Shown: positions 1 through 8,102, numbered from the stretch's first letter. The stretch: 14,819 nucleotides of DNA from Cellvibrionaceae bacterium (GCA_027012915.1 JALUYN010000249.1:1-14819); one strand, 5' to 3'. Notes: generated by a model not told the origin, from the sequence alone. Made by a program: numbers and translations.

Positions 1-1
1 G

Positions 2-463
2 GAGCGCAGCAATATTTCCTCCAGGGTGATGTCAGCTATTCCCATGAGCGGCGTGGTTGATCACTATGATCGCCGCAAAGCCTCAAGATTTCTGAAAAAC
101 GGTGAGGTGGTGATTTTCTCCGCCGGTACCGGTAACCCATTTTTTACCACTGACTCTGCTGCCTGTCTGCGCGGCATTGAAGTGGAAGCGGATATTGTTC
201 TCAAAGCCACCAAGGTTGATGGAGTCTATACCGCTGACCCTATGAAAGACCCCAATGCCACTCGCTATGAACGCCTCACCTACGATGAAGTTCTCGAGAA
301 GAAGCTGGGAGTGATGGATTTGACTGCCATATGTTTGTGTCGCGAGCACGATATGCCCGTGCGGGTTTTCCGTATGGACAAAGCTGGTGCACTGATCAAA
401 ATTATTCAGGGTGAAGACGAAGGCACTCTGATCGAAGAGGGGAATCAAGAAGATGTTGAATGA
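2..463 (+). CDS. pyrH: UMP kinase (uridylate kinase), C-terminal part, 5' end outside window
   Basis: PyrH phosphorylates UMP to UDP with ATP, an essential cytoplasmic step of pyrimidine nucleotide synthesis. The reading frame is open from base 2, so the gene enters from the left; an internal ATG at 26 is not the start. About 153 C-terminal residues are present, against about 240 for the whole protein. Recognisable family blocks are [28 protein letters not shown] (nucleotide/UMP-binding part of the amino acid kinase fold), [33 protein letters not shown] and the C-terminal GTLIEE. The residues PVRVF near the end are also typical. The stop TGA at 461-463 overlaps the first codons of frr by 11 bp, suggesting translational coupling. 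pyrH-frr is the usual gammaproteobacterial order. Identification is secure; only completeness is limited. Confidence 0.97.
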   Translation, partial: ERSNISSRVMSAIPMSGVVDHYDRRKASRFLKNGEVVIFSAGTGNPFFTTDSAACLRGIEVEADIVLKATKVDGVYTADPMKDPNATRYERLTYDEVLEKKLGVMDLTAICLCREHDMPVRVFRMDKAGALIKIIQGEDEGTLIEEGNQEDVE

Positions 464-1010
464 TATTAAGCAGGACGCTCAGGAGCGTATGGGCAAGAGT
501 ATTGAAGCTCTGGGTAATAACTTCAATAAGATCCGTACCGGTCGTGCTCATCCCAGTATCCTGGATGGCATTATGGTGAATTACTACGGTTCCGATACGC
601 CTTTGAACCAGGTAGCCAACGTATCTGTGCTGGATGCTCGTACCTTGTCTATTTCGCCATGGGAAAAGGCTATTGTTCCGGATATTGAAAAGGCTATTTT
701 GAAGTCTGATCTGGGTCTGAACCCGGCAACTCAGGGCGAGTTGATTCGTTTGCCGATGCCGCCTCTTACTGAGGAAACCCGCAAGAATTACATCAAGCAA
801 GCTCGCGCCGAGGCGGAAAATGCTCGTATCTCCATTCGCAATGTGCGTCGCGATGCCATTGCTGATGCCAAGGATCTGCTGAAAGAGAAAGAAATCAGTG
901 AAGATGACGAGCGCCGTTTTCAGGACGAGATTCAGAAAGTGACCGATAAGTTTGTTGCCGACGTTGCCGCGGCACTCGCCGACAAAGAAAAGGACTTGAT
1001 GGAAATTTAA
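453..1010 (+). CDS. frr: Ribosome recycling factor
   Basis: RRF splits the post-termination ribosome together with EF-G in the cytoplasm. The 185-residue product has exactly the E. coli length. Domain I (three-helix bundle) corresponds to about residues 1-29 and 106-185, and domain II to about 31-104. Family motifs are visible: [14 protein letters not shown] (26-39), SDLGLNP (85-91), PPLTEE (103-108) and NVRRDA (130-135), which includes the arginine used for 23S rRNA contact. The ending [12 protein letters not shown] is also typical. The ATG at 453 lies inside the pyrH 3' end, preceded by AGAGGGG about 11 nt upstream and an A/G-rich AAGAAG directly before it. Coupled translation with pyrH is likely. 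No anomaly is visible. Confidence 0.98.
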   Translation: MLNDIKQDAQERMGKSIEALGNNFNKIRTGRAHPSILDGIMVNYYGSDTPLNQVANVSVLDARTLSISPWEKAIVPDIEKAILKSDLGLNPATQGELIRLPMPPLTEETRKNYIKQARAEAENARISIRNVRRDAIADAKDLLKEKEISEDDERRFQDEIQKVTDKFVADVAAALADKEKDLMEI

Positions 1011-1113
1011 GCGCTGGACGCATTGGCCAGGCGGCTCCTAGGTTGATTGCCAGCGGCACTTGATCAAACGATAGCGGCGCTGGCCAATCGATAGTGACAT
1101 TGGAGAGTTGTCT
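1011..1113 (+). promoter_or_regulatory. frr-uppS spacer with competing inverted repeats (possible RNA structure)
   Basis: This 103-nt spacer contains several related complementary segments. ATTGGCCAG (1022-1030) is a perfect 9-bp inverted repeat of CTGGCCAAT (1080-1088). GATTGCCAGCG (1045-1055) can also pair with CGCTGGCCAATC (1078-1089), with one bulged base. CGCTGG (1012-1017) can pair with CCAGCG (1050-1055). These pairings exclude one another, so the transcript could fold in alternative ways. The last stem ends about 13 nt before the uppS ribosome binding site. No T-run follows any stem, so it is not a classical terminator. I see no convincing sigma-70 promoter. A regulatory role is inference; it could equally be a decayed palindromic repeat. 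Confidence 0.4.
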
Positions 1114-1833
1114 GTGAGTAATACGTTACAGCACGTTGCCATCATAATGGATGGCAACAACCGCTGGGCGAAACTCAACGGTAAGCTGGGTGTGCAGGGG
1201 CACAAAGCTGGTGTTGAGAAGATTCGTGAAGTCTTAAGGGCCTGTAAGGCCCACGATATTGAAGTGCTGACGTTGTTCGCGTTCAGTAGCGAAAACTGGC
1301 AGCGCCCTCCCAAGGAAGTGGAAGCCCTGATGGGACTTTTCCTGAATTACCTGAAAAACGAAGCCAAGAAGCTCAAAGCGGAAAATGTTCGTCTTAAGGT
1401 GATCGGCAGTCGCGCTCGTTTCAGCAGCAAGATCCAGAAAGCCATTGTCGAGGCTGAATCCATTGCCTCTGAGGGTGACCATACTTTGGTGATTGCGGCG
1501 GACTACGGCGGTCGCTGGGATATGGTGCAGGCAGCTCAAAATTTGGCAACAGCGGTCCAGAATGGGGAACTGAAGCCAGATCAGATTGATGAGACAGCCA
1601 TAGATCAGCAGATTTCTACCAATGGGTTGCCCCCTTTGGATCTGATGATCCGCACCGGTGGAGATCATCGCATCAGTAATTACTTGCTCTGGCAGGCTGC
1701 TTATAGCGAGTTGTATTTTACCGATGTGTTGTGGCCGGATTTCGGAGCTGACGACCTGGATGCCGCTGTGGCAGATTTTCACAGTCGTCAGCGACGCTTT
1801 GGCAAAACCGCTGAGCAGGTCACCCAGCCTTAA
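1114..1833 (+). CDS. uppS: Di-trans,poly-cis-undecaprenyl-diphosphate synthase (UppS)
   Basis: UppS condenses eight isopentenyl-PP units onto farnesyl-PP to make the C55 carrier for peptidoglycan, O-antigen and related polymers, at the inner face of the inner membrane. I chose GTG at 1114 (239 aa) because GGAGAG at 1102-1107 lies 6-8 nt upstream. An in-frame TTG at 1108 abuts that sequence and is unlikely. Motifs: HVAIIMDGNNRWA (catalytic Asp13, equivalent to E. coli Asp26), LFAFSSENWQRP (54-65), YGGRWD (131-136), RTGGDHRISN (180-189) and SELYFTDVLWPDF (198-210). GNN in place of GNG is common in pseudomonads. Two other changes are less usual: ADYGGR where ANYGGR is the norm, and GGD where GGE is nearly invariant. 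It lies between frr and cdsA, as usual. Identity is secure. Confidence 0.97.
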   Translation: MSNTLQHVAIIMDGNNRWAKLNGKLGVQGHKAGVEKIREVLRACKAHDIEVLTLFAFSSENWQRPPKEVEALMGLFLNYLKNEAKKLKAENVRLKVIGSRARFSSKIQKAIVEAESIASEGDHTLVIAADYGGRWDMVQAAQNLATAVQNGELKPDQIDETAIDQQISTNGLPPLDLMIRTGGDHRISNYLLWQAAYSELYFTDVLWPDFGADDLDAAVADFHSRQRRFGKTAEQVTQP

Positions 1834-1861
1834 CGATTTTCGGTTCCGGACGGCCATACAT

Positions 1862-1894
1862 AACAATAACAACAACTACGCAGTACGAGGGGAG
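1862..1894 (+). promoter_or_regulatory. CAA-rich leader and strong Shine-Dalgarno of cdsA
   Basis: Upstream of the TTG start of cdsA lies an A/C-rich, unstructured-looking run, AACAATAACAACAAC (1862-1876). It is followed by GAGGGGAG (1887-1894), an extended purine Shine-Dalgarno ending 4 nt before the TTG at 1899. Unstructured CA-rich leaders are known to help ribosome loading. The pair may compensate for the weak TTG start. Function is inferred from sequence only. Confidence 0.4.
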
Positions 1895-1898
1895 CGCC

Positions 1899-2738
1899 TT
1901 GCTCAAACAAAGAATTATTACGGCTGTCATCCTGGCTATTTTGCTCTTGGGAGCACTGTTTTTTGCTCCGGCACAGCAGTTCGATATGGTGATCGCGCTG
2001 GTTGTGGCCATTGCTGCGTGGGAGTGGGCCAATATGTCCGGTTTCAAGCAGCAGGGGCAGCGAGTGCTCTATGCGCTGGTCACTATGGCAGTTGTTGCAG
2101 GTGTGGCCTGGTTCTCTGGCTACGGCAGTGACGCTGGGATGTCCCTTGAAAAACTGAAAACCACCTTTGGCGTTGCCTGCGCCTGGTGGGCTGTGGCGCT
2201 GTTGTGGGTGCAGTCCTATCCCAGCAGTGGTCTTTTGTGGGGGCGTCGCTGGTCTACAGCGATCATGGGATTGCTGGTGCTGGTGCCTACCTGGATGGCC
2301 TTTGTGTTTTTGCGTTCCGAGCCACAAGGTGCTTGGTTGATACTGTTGCTGGTGATTATCGTCGCTGCTGCGGATATCGGAGCTTATTTTGTGGGTAAAG
2401 CCATAGGTAAGCGTAAACTGGCCGTTGAGGTCAGCCCTGGTAAGTCCTGGGAGGGCTTTTGGGGTGGCTTTGCGACTTGTATGTTGCTTGCCCTGGGGCT
2501 GAATTATTGGTTCGATGCAGGCGGCGTACTGTTGGCCATTGTGGCTCCGGTAGCTCTGTCCTCGGTTCTGGGTGACTTGCTGGCCAGCATGGTCAAGCGC
2601 CAGCGTGGGATTAAGGACAGCAGCAATTTGTTGCCTGGCCACGGCGGGTTTATGGATCGTGTTGATAGCCTCACTGCCGCGGCACCTGTGTTCGCATTGG
2701 CGATAGTATTGAGTGGTTGGCAGTTGCCGGCCTTCTAA
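1899..2738 (+). CDS. cdsA: Phosphatidate cytidylyltransferase (CDP-diacylglycerol synthase)
   Basis: CdsA converts phosphatidic acid and CTP to CDP-diacylglycerol in the inner membrane, the branch point for PE, PG and cardiolipin. The 279-residue product is rich in hydrophobic segments (about 4-22, 28-46, 57-73, 91-106, 118-138, 145-167, 188-204, 209-228, 260-275), as expected for this polytopic enzyme. The family signature S-x-x-K-R-x4-K-D-x-S-x2-L-P-x-H-G-G-x-x-D-R-x-D is complete at 230-256 and carries the metal-binding Asp residues. SPGKSWEG (179-186) and [11 protein letters not shown] (157-167) are also typical. The start is TTG at 1899, giving MLKQRIITA, which aligns with the E. coli N-terminus MLKYRLISA, so the TTG is credible. 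A 65-nt spacer follows uppS. Identity is secure. Confidence 0.97.
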   Translation: MLKQRIITAVILAILLLGALFFAPAQQFDMVIALVVAIAAWEWANMSGFKQQGQRVLYALVTMAVVAGVAWFSGYGSDAGMSLEKLKTTFGVACAWWAVALLWVQSYPSSGLLWGRRWSTAIMGLLVLVPTWMAFVFLRSEPQGAWLILLLVIIVAAADIGAYFVGKAIGKRKLAVEVSPGKSWEGFWGGFATCMLLALGLNYWFDAGGVLLAIVAPVALSSVLGDLLASMVKRQRGIKDSSNLLPGHGGFMDRVDSLTAAAPVFALAIVLSGWQLPAF

Positions 2739-2775
2739 TTCTCTTATTTTTAATCCTGCGTTTCTGGGACACACT

Positions 2776-3954
2776 ATGCAATTAATCTCTGTGCTCGGTT
2801 CCACCGGCTCTATTGGCGTCAGCACTCTGGATGTGATTGCGCGACACCCGGACCGCTACGGCGTATTTGCGTTGACGGCCAACTCCAGTGTTTCTGGCCT
2901 CAAGCAGCAATGCTTGCAGTGCGAGCCTCGCTATGCGGTTCTGCGTGACGAATCCGCCGCAGCCCAATTGGCCAAGGAGCTCGAAGCTGAGAACTGTGCT
3001 ACTGAGGTGCTGTCAGGCGAAGATGGTTTGATTGAGGTTGCCGCCCATGAAGAGGTGGATGCCGTTATGGCGGCCATCGTGGGGGCTGCGGGCCTTGGGC
3101 CAACCCTGGCGGCCGTGCGTGCAGGAAAGAGAGTTCTGTTAGCCAACAAAGAGTCGTTGGTCATGGCTGGCGGCCTGTTTATGAAGGCTGTAGCGGAATC
3201 CGGTGCGCAGTTGTTGCCCATTGACAGTGAACACAATGCCATCTTCCAATGTATGCCCGCCGACTATACGAATATCCGACGAGCCGGCATTCGCCGTATT
3301 CTGCTCACCGGTTCAGGTGGACCATTCCGTCAAACTCCGTTGGCAGAATTGCGCAATGTGACCCCTGATCAGGCCTGTGCCCACCCCAATTGGAGCATGG
3401 GGCGCAAGATCTCAGTGGACTCCGCGACCATGATGAATAAGGGCCTGGAGTTCATTGAAGCTTGTTGGATGTTCGACGTGGTCCCTGGCGATATTGAGGT
3501 GGTGGTGCATCCCCAGAGCGTAATTCATTCTATGGTGGAATACGCCGACGGATCTGTTCTGGCGCAGATGGGCAACCCGGACATGAGAACTCCCATTGCT
3601 CACGCCATGGCCTGGCCTGAGCGTATTGAATCCGGAGTGGCCAGTCTCGATTTTATGGCTACCGCCAGGCTGGACTTTGAGGCCCCTGATTACGAGCGCT
3701 TCCCCTGTCTGCGGCTGGCTACCGAGGTCGCAGCCGAGGGCCAAACTGCAGCAGCCACTCTGAATGCTGCCAATGAAATTGCCGTAGAAGCCTTTCTCAA
3801 CGAGCAACTACGTTTTTCAGATATACCTCGAGTGATTGAAACTGTACTCGAACAGGCTCCTCGATATGAACCCTCCGGGCTGGACGTGGTCCAACAAGCG
3901 GATTGCGAAGCGCGCCAAATGGCTCTTCAGCAACTCAAGAAATTTTCGATGTAA
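2776..3954 (+). CDS. dxr: 1-deoxy-D-xylulose 5-phosphate reductoisomerase
   Basis: Dxr (IspC) isomerises and reduces DXP to 2-C-methyl-D-erythritol 4-phosphate with NADPH and a divalent metal, the committed MEP-pathway step. It feeds UppS two genes upstream. I start at ATG 2776 (392 aa; E. coli 398). A GTG at 2713 in the same frame would overlap cdsA and add 21 residues with no family resemblance. GSTGSIG (8-14) is the NADPH-binding loop, and LLANKESLV (121-129) is conserved. Asp150 and Glu152 in [10 protein letters not shown], with Glu225 in MMNKGLE, are the metal ligands. [10 protein letters not shown] (176-185) and [17 protein letters not shown] (203-219) line the active site. The RBS is weak (GGGA about 6 nt upstream). 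Spacing is 37 nt from cdsA and 9 nt to rseP. Confidence 0.98.
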   Translation: MQLISVLGSTGSIGVSTLDVIARHPDRYGVFALTANSSVSGLKQQCLQCEPRYAVLRDESAAAQLAKELEAENCATEVLSGEDGLIEVAAHEEVDAVMAAIVGAAGLGPTLAAVRAGKRVLLANKESLVMAGGLFMKAVAESGAQLLPIDSEHNAIFQCMPADYTNIRRAGIRRILLTGSGGPFRQTPLAELRNVTPDQACAHPNWSMGRKISVDSATMMNKGLEFIEACWMFDVVPGDIEVVVHPQSVIHSMVEYADGSVLAQMGNPDMRTPIAHAMAWPERIESGVASLDFMATARLDFEAPDYERFPCLRLATEVAAEGQTAAATLNAANEIAVEAFLNEQLRFSDIPRVIETVLEQAPRYEPSGLDVVQQADCEARQMALQQLKKFSM

Positions 3955-3963
3955 GGTGTTTTC

Positions 3964-5319
3964 ATGGGATCTGTGTTAACGATCGTATGGTTTTTGGTGG
4001 CCTTGGGTGTTTTGGTCACCGTGCATGAGTTTGGTCATTTCTATGTTGCTCGGCGCTGCGGGGTCAAGGTTTTGCGTTTTTCCGTTGGCTTTGGCAATGC
4101 CATATGGAGTCGTCGCGACAAGCAGGGTACCGAGTACACCATTGCGGCCATCCCTCTCGGTGGTTACGTCAAAATGCTGGACGAGCGTGAAGGCGAGGTG
4201 GCGGACCACGAACTGGATCAGGCGTTCAACCGAAAGACCGTATGGCAGCGCATTGCGATTGTAGCGGCCGGTCCCATAGCCAATTTCATCCTGGCTCTAC
4301 TTCTGTTTTGGTTAATGTTGCTTCCCGGAACGACTGGTCTGGCGCCAGTTATTGGCGAGGTGGAGTCTGGGTCTATTGCCGAACAAGCCGGTCTGGAAGC
4401 GGGGCAGGAAATAGTCGCTATCGATGGCGTTGCTACTCATACGCGAGAAGACGTGCTGCGTCAGGCGCTCAAGCGAATGGGCGAGCAGGGCACTATTAGC
4501 TTCACGGTGCGCTATGAAGACTCCAGTCTTGAGTACGAGTCGCAAGCGGAACTCAACGGCTGGCTGAAAGGTGAGGCGGATCCTGACGCAATCGGTGGAT
4601 TGGGTATCGAGTTCTTTCGCCCGGTCGTTCGCCCGGTTATCGATCAGGTTGTTGAAGGTAGTCCTGCCGAGCGAGCTGGTTTGCTGACCGGTGACGAAAT
4701 TGTCGAGGCTGATGGTATCGTGCTCGACGATTGGCACCAGTGGGTAGAGTATGTGCGCGAGCGCCCAAATCAGGATATCGAGATTGGTTACATCCGCGAC
4801 GGGGCGACTCGCTATGCAGTGCTGACACCTGAGTTGGTCGAAGCTGAGGGCGGAGCGTCAGTTGGCCGGGTTGGTGTGGCGGTTGTCATACCTGAGTGGC
4901 CCGAAGATATGTTGCGCAAGCAACACTACAATCCCTGGCAGGCTGCAGTGAAGGGCGCAGAGAAAACCTGGGAAACCACAGCCTTTGTTCTGCTGTCATT
5001 GAAAAAGCTTGTGGTGGGAGAAATATCCACGAAAAACTTGAGCGGACCCATTACCATTGCTAAAGTGGCGGGCGCTTCCGCAAAAGCGGGAATAGGTTAT
5101 TACATAGGCTTCCTGGCACTGCTCAGTATAAGTTTAGGGGTCTTTAACCTGTTGCCGATTCCGGTGCTGGATGGGGGGCACTTGTTCTACTATTTCATCG
5201 AGGTAGTCAAGGGCAGCCCAGTATCGGAAAAAGTACAAATGATTGGTTACCAGATCGGTATGATGTTAGTGCTGAGTGTCATGGTTTTGGCGCTGTACAA
5301 CGATATTATGCGTTTCTGA
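3964..5319 (+). CDS. rseP: Intramembrane zinc metalloprotease RseP (site-2 protease)
   Basis: RseP cleaves the anti-sigma factor RseA within the inner membrane after DegS, releasing sigma-E under envelope stress; it also clears signal-peptide remnants. The product is 451 residues (E. coli 450). The first membrane segment (about 4-22) runs into the zinc motif HEFGH (21-25), and the third ligand is Asp403 in NLLPIPVLDGGH. GGYVKMLDE (66-74) is the membrane-reentrant beta loop. A second membrane segment lies at about 97-119. Two tandem PDZ domains occupy roughly 127-205 and 222-295, with GSPAERAGLLTGDEI typical of the second. The last two membrane segments are at about 377-398 and 427-446. AAGG overlapping the dxr stop provides a ribosome site 7 nt before ATG, implying coupling with dxr. 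Complete and unremarkable. Confidence 0.98.
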   Translation: MGSVLTIVWFLVALGVLVTVHEFGHFYVARRCGVKVLRFSVGFGNAIWSRRDKQGTEYTIAAIPLGGYVKMLDEREGEVADHELDQAFNRKTVWQRIAIVAAGPIANFILALLLFWLMLLPGTTGLAPVIGEVESGSIAEQAGLEAGQEIVAIDGVATHTREDVLRQALKRMGEQGTISFTVRYEDSSLEYESQAELNGWLKGEADPDAIGGLGIEFFRPVVRPVIDQVVEGSPAERAGLLTGDEIVEADGIVLDDWHQWVEYVRERPNQDIEIGYIRDGATRYAVLTPELVEAEGGASVGRVGVAVVIPEWPEDMLRKQHYNPWQAAVKGAEKTWETTAFVLLSLKKLVVGEISTKNLSGPITIAKVAGASAKAGIGYYIGFLALLSISLGVFNLLPIPVLDGGHLFYYFIEVVKGSPVSEKVQMIGYQIGMMLVLSVMVLALYNDIMRF

Positions 5320-5357
5320 ATAATGCTGTGGTTTCGGCCCGGTTCTGTAACCCAAAA

Positions 5358-5386
5358 TTGACAATAATACGTTTAGACAATTATCT
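5358..5386 (+). repeat. GACAATWAT direct repeat with TTGACA directly upstream of bamA
   Basis: GACAATAAT (5360-5368) and GACAATTAT (5376-5384) are near-identical 9-mers spaced by 16 bp, the second ending 2 nt before the bamA ATG. The first overlaps a perfect TTGACA (5358-5363). No good -10 hexamer follows at 16-18 bp (TTATCT at 5381 is poor), and a transcript from there would be almost leaderless. I see no Shine-Dalgarno in this AT-rich stretch. The repeat itself is certain; any operator, promoter or ribosome-loading role is speculative. Confidence 0.3.
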
Positions 5387-7957
5387 ATGAAGCCATTGCG
5401 TTCGCTCTTTATCTGTTTGTTCCTGTTTCCAGCCTTGGCCGTCGCCCAGAGTTTCAGAGTCGATGATATTCGACTGGAAGGCTTGCAGCGTGTATCTGCC
5501 GGCTCAGTGTTTGCGGCCTTGCCTTTGCAAGTCGGCGATACGATCAATGCGTACGTGATTCAAAAAGCCACTCGTTCCCTGTTCCGTACTGGCTACTTCG
5601 CCGATATTGAAATCGGTCGTGATGGTGGTGTTCTGGTTATTAATCTTAAAGAGCGCCCGGCGATCAGCGAGATAGTAATTGACGGCAATAAGGCGATTAA
5701 GACCGAAGATCTGCTCAAGGGGATGAACGAGAATGGTCTGGCTGAAGGTCAGATTTTCAAACAAGCGACTCTGGACGGTTTGACCCGTGAACTGGAGCGC
5801 CAATATGTGGCTCAAGGTCGCTACAGCGCTACTGTTAAAGCCGAGGTAGAAGAGCTGCCACGCAACCAGGTTAAGCTGGTTGTCAATGTGGATGAGGGCA
5901 AAGTTGCTAGCATTGAGCATTTGAATATTGTCGGCAATACGGTTTTTTCCGACGAAGAGTTGAGCGATCTGTTTGAACTGAAAACAACAGGCTGGTTGTC
6001 CTGGTTGAACAGCAATAACAAATATTCCAAAGAAAAAATGACCGGTGATCTGGAGCGCCTGGAGTCGTACTATCTTGACCGCGGTTATCTGCGCTTTGCC
6101 ATCGATTCCACTCAGGTCTCACTCACGCCAGACAAAGAAGGCGTTTACATCACCGTTAATATTACCGAGGGTGATGTCTACAAAATCAGCGATGTACAGT
6201 TGGCCGGTGATCTCGTGGTCGACGAAGAGCAGCTGAAATTACTGTTCCTGCTGAAAGAAGGTCAAACCTTTTCACAGGTGCTGATGACCACCACTTCAGA
6301 TTATCTGACTCGTCGTCTGGGCAACGAGGGTTACACCTTTGCAGAAGTTCGCGGTATCCCCGAGCGCGATGACGATGATAAAACCGTAAAAGTTACCTTC
6401 TTTATGGAGCCGGGCAAGCGTGCCTACGTTCGTCGTATCGAATTTCGCGGCAACACCAAGACTTCAGATGAAGTTCTGCGCCGTGAAATGCGCCAAATGG
6501 AAGGTGGTTCGGCCTCTACTGCGCGTATCGAGTCTTCCAAAGTACGTCTGGAGCGACTGGGCTTCTTTAAAGAAGTGAATGTAGAAACCATCGAGGTGCC
6601 GGGTACCTCTGATCAGGTGGATGTAGAGTACACCGTAGAAGAGCAACCGTCCGGCAGCATCGGTGCTAGCGTTGGTTTTGCTCAGGGTTCCGGTCTGGTA
6701 TTGGGTGCCAATATTCAGCAAAACAACTGGTTTGGTACCGGTAAACGCGTTGGTTTCAATATCAGTAACTCACAGTATCAAACTGTATACAGCTTTAACT
6801 ATATGGACCCCTACTTTACACCGGATGGTGTAAGTCGCGGCTTTAGTCTGTTCTTCCGCGAGCGGGATTTTGAAGAAGTGAATGTGTCCAGTTATGCCAC
6901 GGATTCATTCGGTGGCTCGGTTAACTTCGGTTATCCGATTTCAGAAACCGAGCGTCTGAACTTTGGTTTTGGGGTCACCAACATCAGTATCGAAACTGGG
7001 GATCGTGTCGTCCAGGAAATTTCTTCATCGCCAAACATCATTTCTAATGTGCCTATGGAGTTTGTTCGCTTGGATGATGTTGCGGATTGTCAAGATGATG
7101 ATGGTGCAACCGCATGTAACATTGGTTTGATTAGCGGGCTGGCGGATCCTTTTACGAATAATCCGGACGGATGGATCCAAACCAATGGTGATAACTTCAA
7201 CATTATCAACTTCAATGCCAGCTGGCGTCAGTCGACGTTGAACCGTGGTCGTTTGGCCACCCGTGGTCATTCTCAGTCTTTGAGTTTTGAAATGACGCTG
7301 CCCGGTGGTGATTTGGAATTCTTTAAACTGAGCTATAAAGGACAGTATTTCCGTCCTCTAACTAAGTCCCTGACCCTGCGACTGAGAACTGAACTGGCTT
7401 ACGGTGATTCCTTTGGTGGCACCGATGGCTTGCCGTTCTTTGAAAATTTCTACGCAGGTGGCTTTGGCTCGGTGCGTGGCTTTAAGCGCAACACATTAGG
7501 CCCTCGCGCGACCCCGGCTCAAAGCTATCGAGTCGCGAGCGTTGATAGTGATGACAATGGTTCTCTTGATCAATTAATCTACCTGGCGGAAAACGGCGCT
7601 GGGGCAGATGGTAAGTTACTGACTCAAGAAGTTAGTGACGATGATGACCCCTTTGGCGGTAATATCCTGATTGAAGGTAGTGCCGAGGTCTTGTTCCCGC
7701 TGCCATTTATTAAAGACCAGCGTTCACTTCAGTCTGCGTTCTTTATCGATGCCGGTAATGTCTTCAGCACTGATTGTGGTGAGCTGCAGCGCAACTGTAA
7801 TGACGTGGATCTGAGTAAACTGAGTGCATCGGCTGGTGTGGGTGTAACCTGGATTACTGGTTTCGGTCCGCTGACGTTCAGTGTGGCCAAGGCCATCAAG
7901 GAAAATGAATTCGACGATACCGAGTTTTTCCAGTTCTCGCTGGGAACCTCGTTCTAA
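5387..7957 (+). CDS. bamA: Outer membrane protein assembly factor BamA (Omp85)
   Basis: BamA is the essential core of the BAM complex that folds beta-barrel proteins into the outer membrane. The product is 856 residues (E. coli 810). A Sec signal peptide covers 1-20, with cleavage expected after AVA (A20|Q21). Five POTRA domains span roughly 22-420, and a 16-strand barrel follows to the C-terminal FSLGTSF, ending in the usual Phe. The conserved loop 6 motif VRGF is at 696-699. The extra length sits mainly in extracellular-type loops: an acidic segment with Cys568 and Cys577, and a long acidic segment after VRGF (about 703-755) containing DSDDNGSLD (720-728). The E. coli loop 6 cysteine pair is absent. 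The ATG at 5387 is the only reasonable start, as an in-frame stop lies at 5348-5350, yet no Shine-Dalgarno is visible. It sits between rseP and skp, as usual. Confidence 0.98.
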   Translation: MKPLRSLFICLFLFPALAVAQSFRVDDIRLEGLQRVSAGSVFAALPLQVGDTINAYVIQKATRSLFRTGYFADIEIGRDGGVLVINLKERPAISEIVIDGNKAIKTEDLLKGMNENGLAEGQIFKQATLDGLTRELERQYVAQGRYSATVKAEVEELPRNQVKLVVNVDEGKVASIEHLNIVGNTVFSDEELSDLFELKTTGWLSWLNSNNKYSKEKMTGDLERLESYYLDRGYLRFAIDSTQVSLTPDKEGVYITVNITEGDVYKISDVQLAGDLVVDEEQLKLLFLLKEGQTFSQVLMTTTSDYLTRRLGNEGYTFAEVRGIPERDDDDKTVKVTFFMEPGKRAYVRRIEFRGNTKTSDEVLRREMRQMEGGSASTARIESSKVRLERLGFFKEVNVETIEVPGTSDQVDVEYTVEEQPSGSIGASVGFAQGSGLVLGANIQQNNWFGTGKRVGFNISNSQYQTVYSFNYMDPYFTPDGVSRGFSLFFRERDFEEVNVSSYATDSFGGSVNFGYPISETERLNFGFGVTNISIETGDRVVQEISSSPNIISNVPMEFVRLDDVADCQDDDGATACNIGLISGLADPFTNNPDGWIQTNGDNFNIINFNASWRQSTLNRGRLATRGHSQSLSFEMTLPGGDLEFFKLSYKGQYFRPLTKSLTLRLRTELAYGDSFGGTDGLPFFENFYAGGFGSVRGFKRNTLGPRATPAQSYRVASVDSDDNGSLDQLIYLAENGAGADGKLLTQEVSDDDDPFGGNILIEGSAEVLFPLPFIKDQRSLQSAFFIDAGNVFSTDCGELQRNCNDVDLSKLSASAGVGVTWITGFGPLTFSVAKAIKENEFDDTEFFQFSLGTSF

Positions 7958-7969
7958 AATTTTGACGTT

Positions 7970-8060
7970 GTCATTGCGAGGAGTGAAACGACGAAGCAAT
8001 CTTTTGAGTTACCGTTGGTATTTGAAGAGATTGCCGCGCCGCGGTGCGGCTCGCAATGAC
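7970..8060 (+). repeat. REP-like palindromic element between bamA and skp
   Basis: GTCATTGCGAG (7970-7980) is a perfect inverted repeat of CTCGCAATGAC (8050-8060), and GCAATCT (7996-8002) of AGATTGC (8028-8034), giving two arms with equal 15-nt interiors around a 25-nt centre. Each half is also its own hairpin unit: ATTGC...GCAAT at 7973-8000 and again at 8030-8057, both 28 nt. The right unit contains a GC-rich near-palindrome around CCGCGG. From memory, the GTCATTGCGAG...GAAGCAATCT pattern recurs in many bacterial genomes as a dispersed palindromic element and is often mistranslated into small false proteins. Here it begins 12 nt after the bamA stop and ends 42 nt before skp. As RNA it would form a strong hairpin that could modulate bamA mRNA stability or skp read-through. 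No transposase is present and I see no target duplication. Confidence 0.85.
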
Positions 8061-8102
8061 GAATGTTTATAGCCCCACGAATTATAAAAACGGAGATGTA
8101 AC

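Noticed and set aside
1108..1113. TTG start two codons upstream for uppS
   Set aside because: The purine ribosome site GGAGAG ends at 1107, directly against this TTG. GTG 1114 has normal spacing.
2713..2775. Upstream GTG start for dxr
   Set aside because: It overlaps cdsA and adds 21 residues unlike any Dxr. The ATG at 2776 places Asp150 and Glu152 at the same numbers as in E. coli.
1830..2825. 331-codon open frame on the minus strand opposite cdsA
   Set aside because: It is antisense to an unmistakable cdsA. Its composition is rich in His, Gln, Arg and Thr with no domain or membrane logic, which is typical of the complement of a codon-biased gene.
4242..4499. 85-codon frame in another register within rseP
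   Set aside because: It lies wholly inside rseP, has no family features and no ribosome site, and is explained by codon bias of the host gene.
5320..5386. Sigma-E promoter upstream of bamA, as known in E. coli
   Set aside because: No GGAACTT-like -35 with a suitable -10 is visible in the spacer. A promoter further inside rseP cannot be excluded but I could not point to one.
7881..8072. 63-codon frame running from the bamA 3' end into the palindromic element
   Set aside because: Its C-terminal half is the translation of the repeat (SLRGVKRRSNLL, PRRGAARND), a well-known type of false small protein. It has no ribosome site and overlaps bamA.
8061..8102. Promoter for skp with a TATAAA -10 at 8083
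   Set aside because: There is no acceptable -35 at 16-18 bp, and the transcript would begin on the ribosome site itself.
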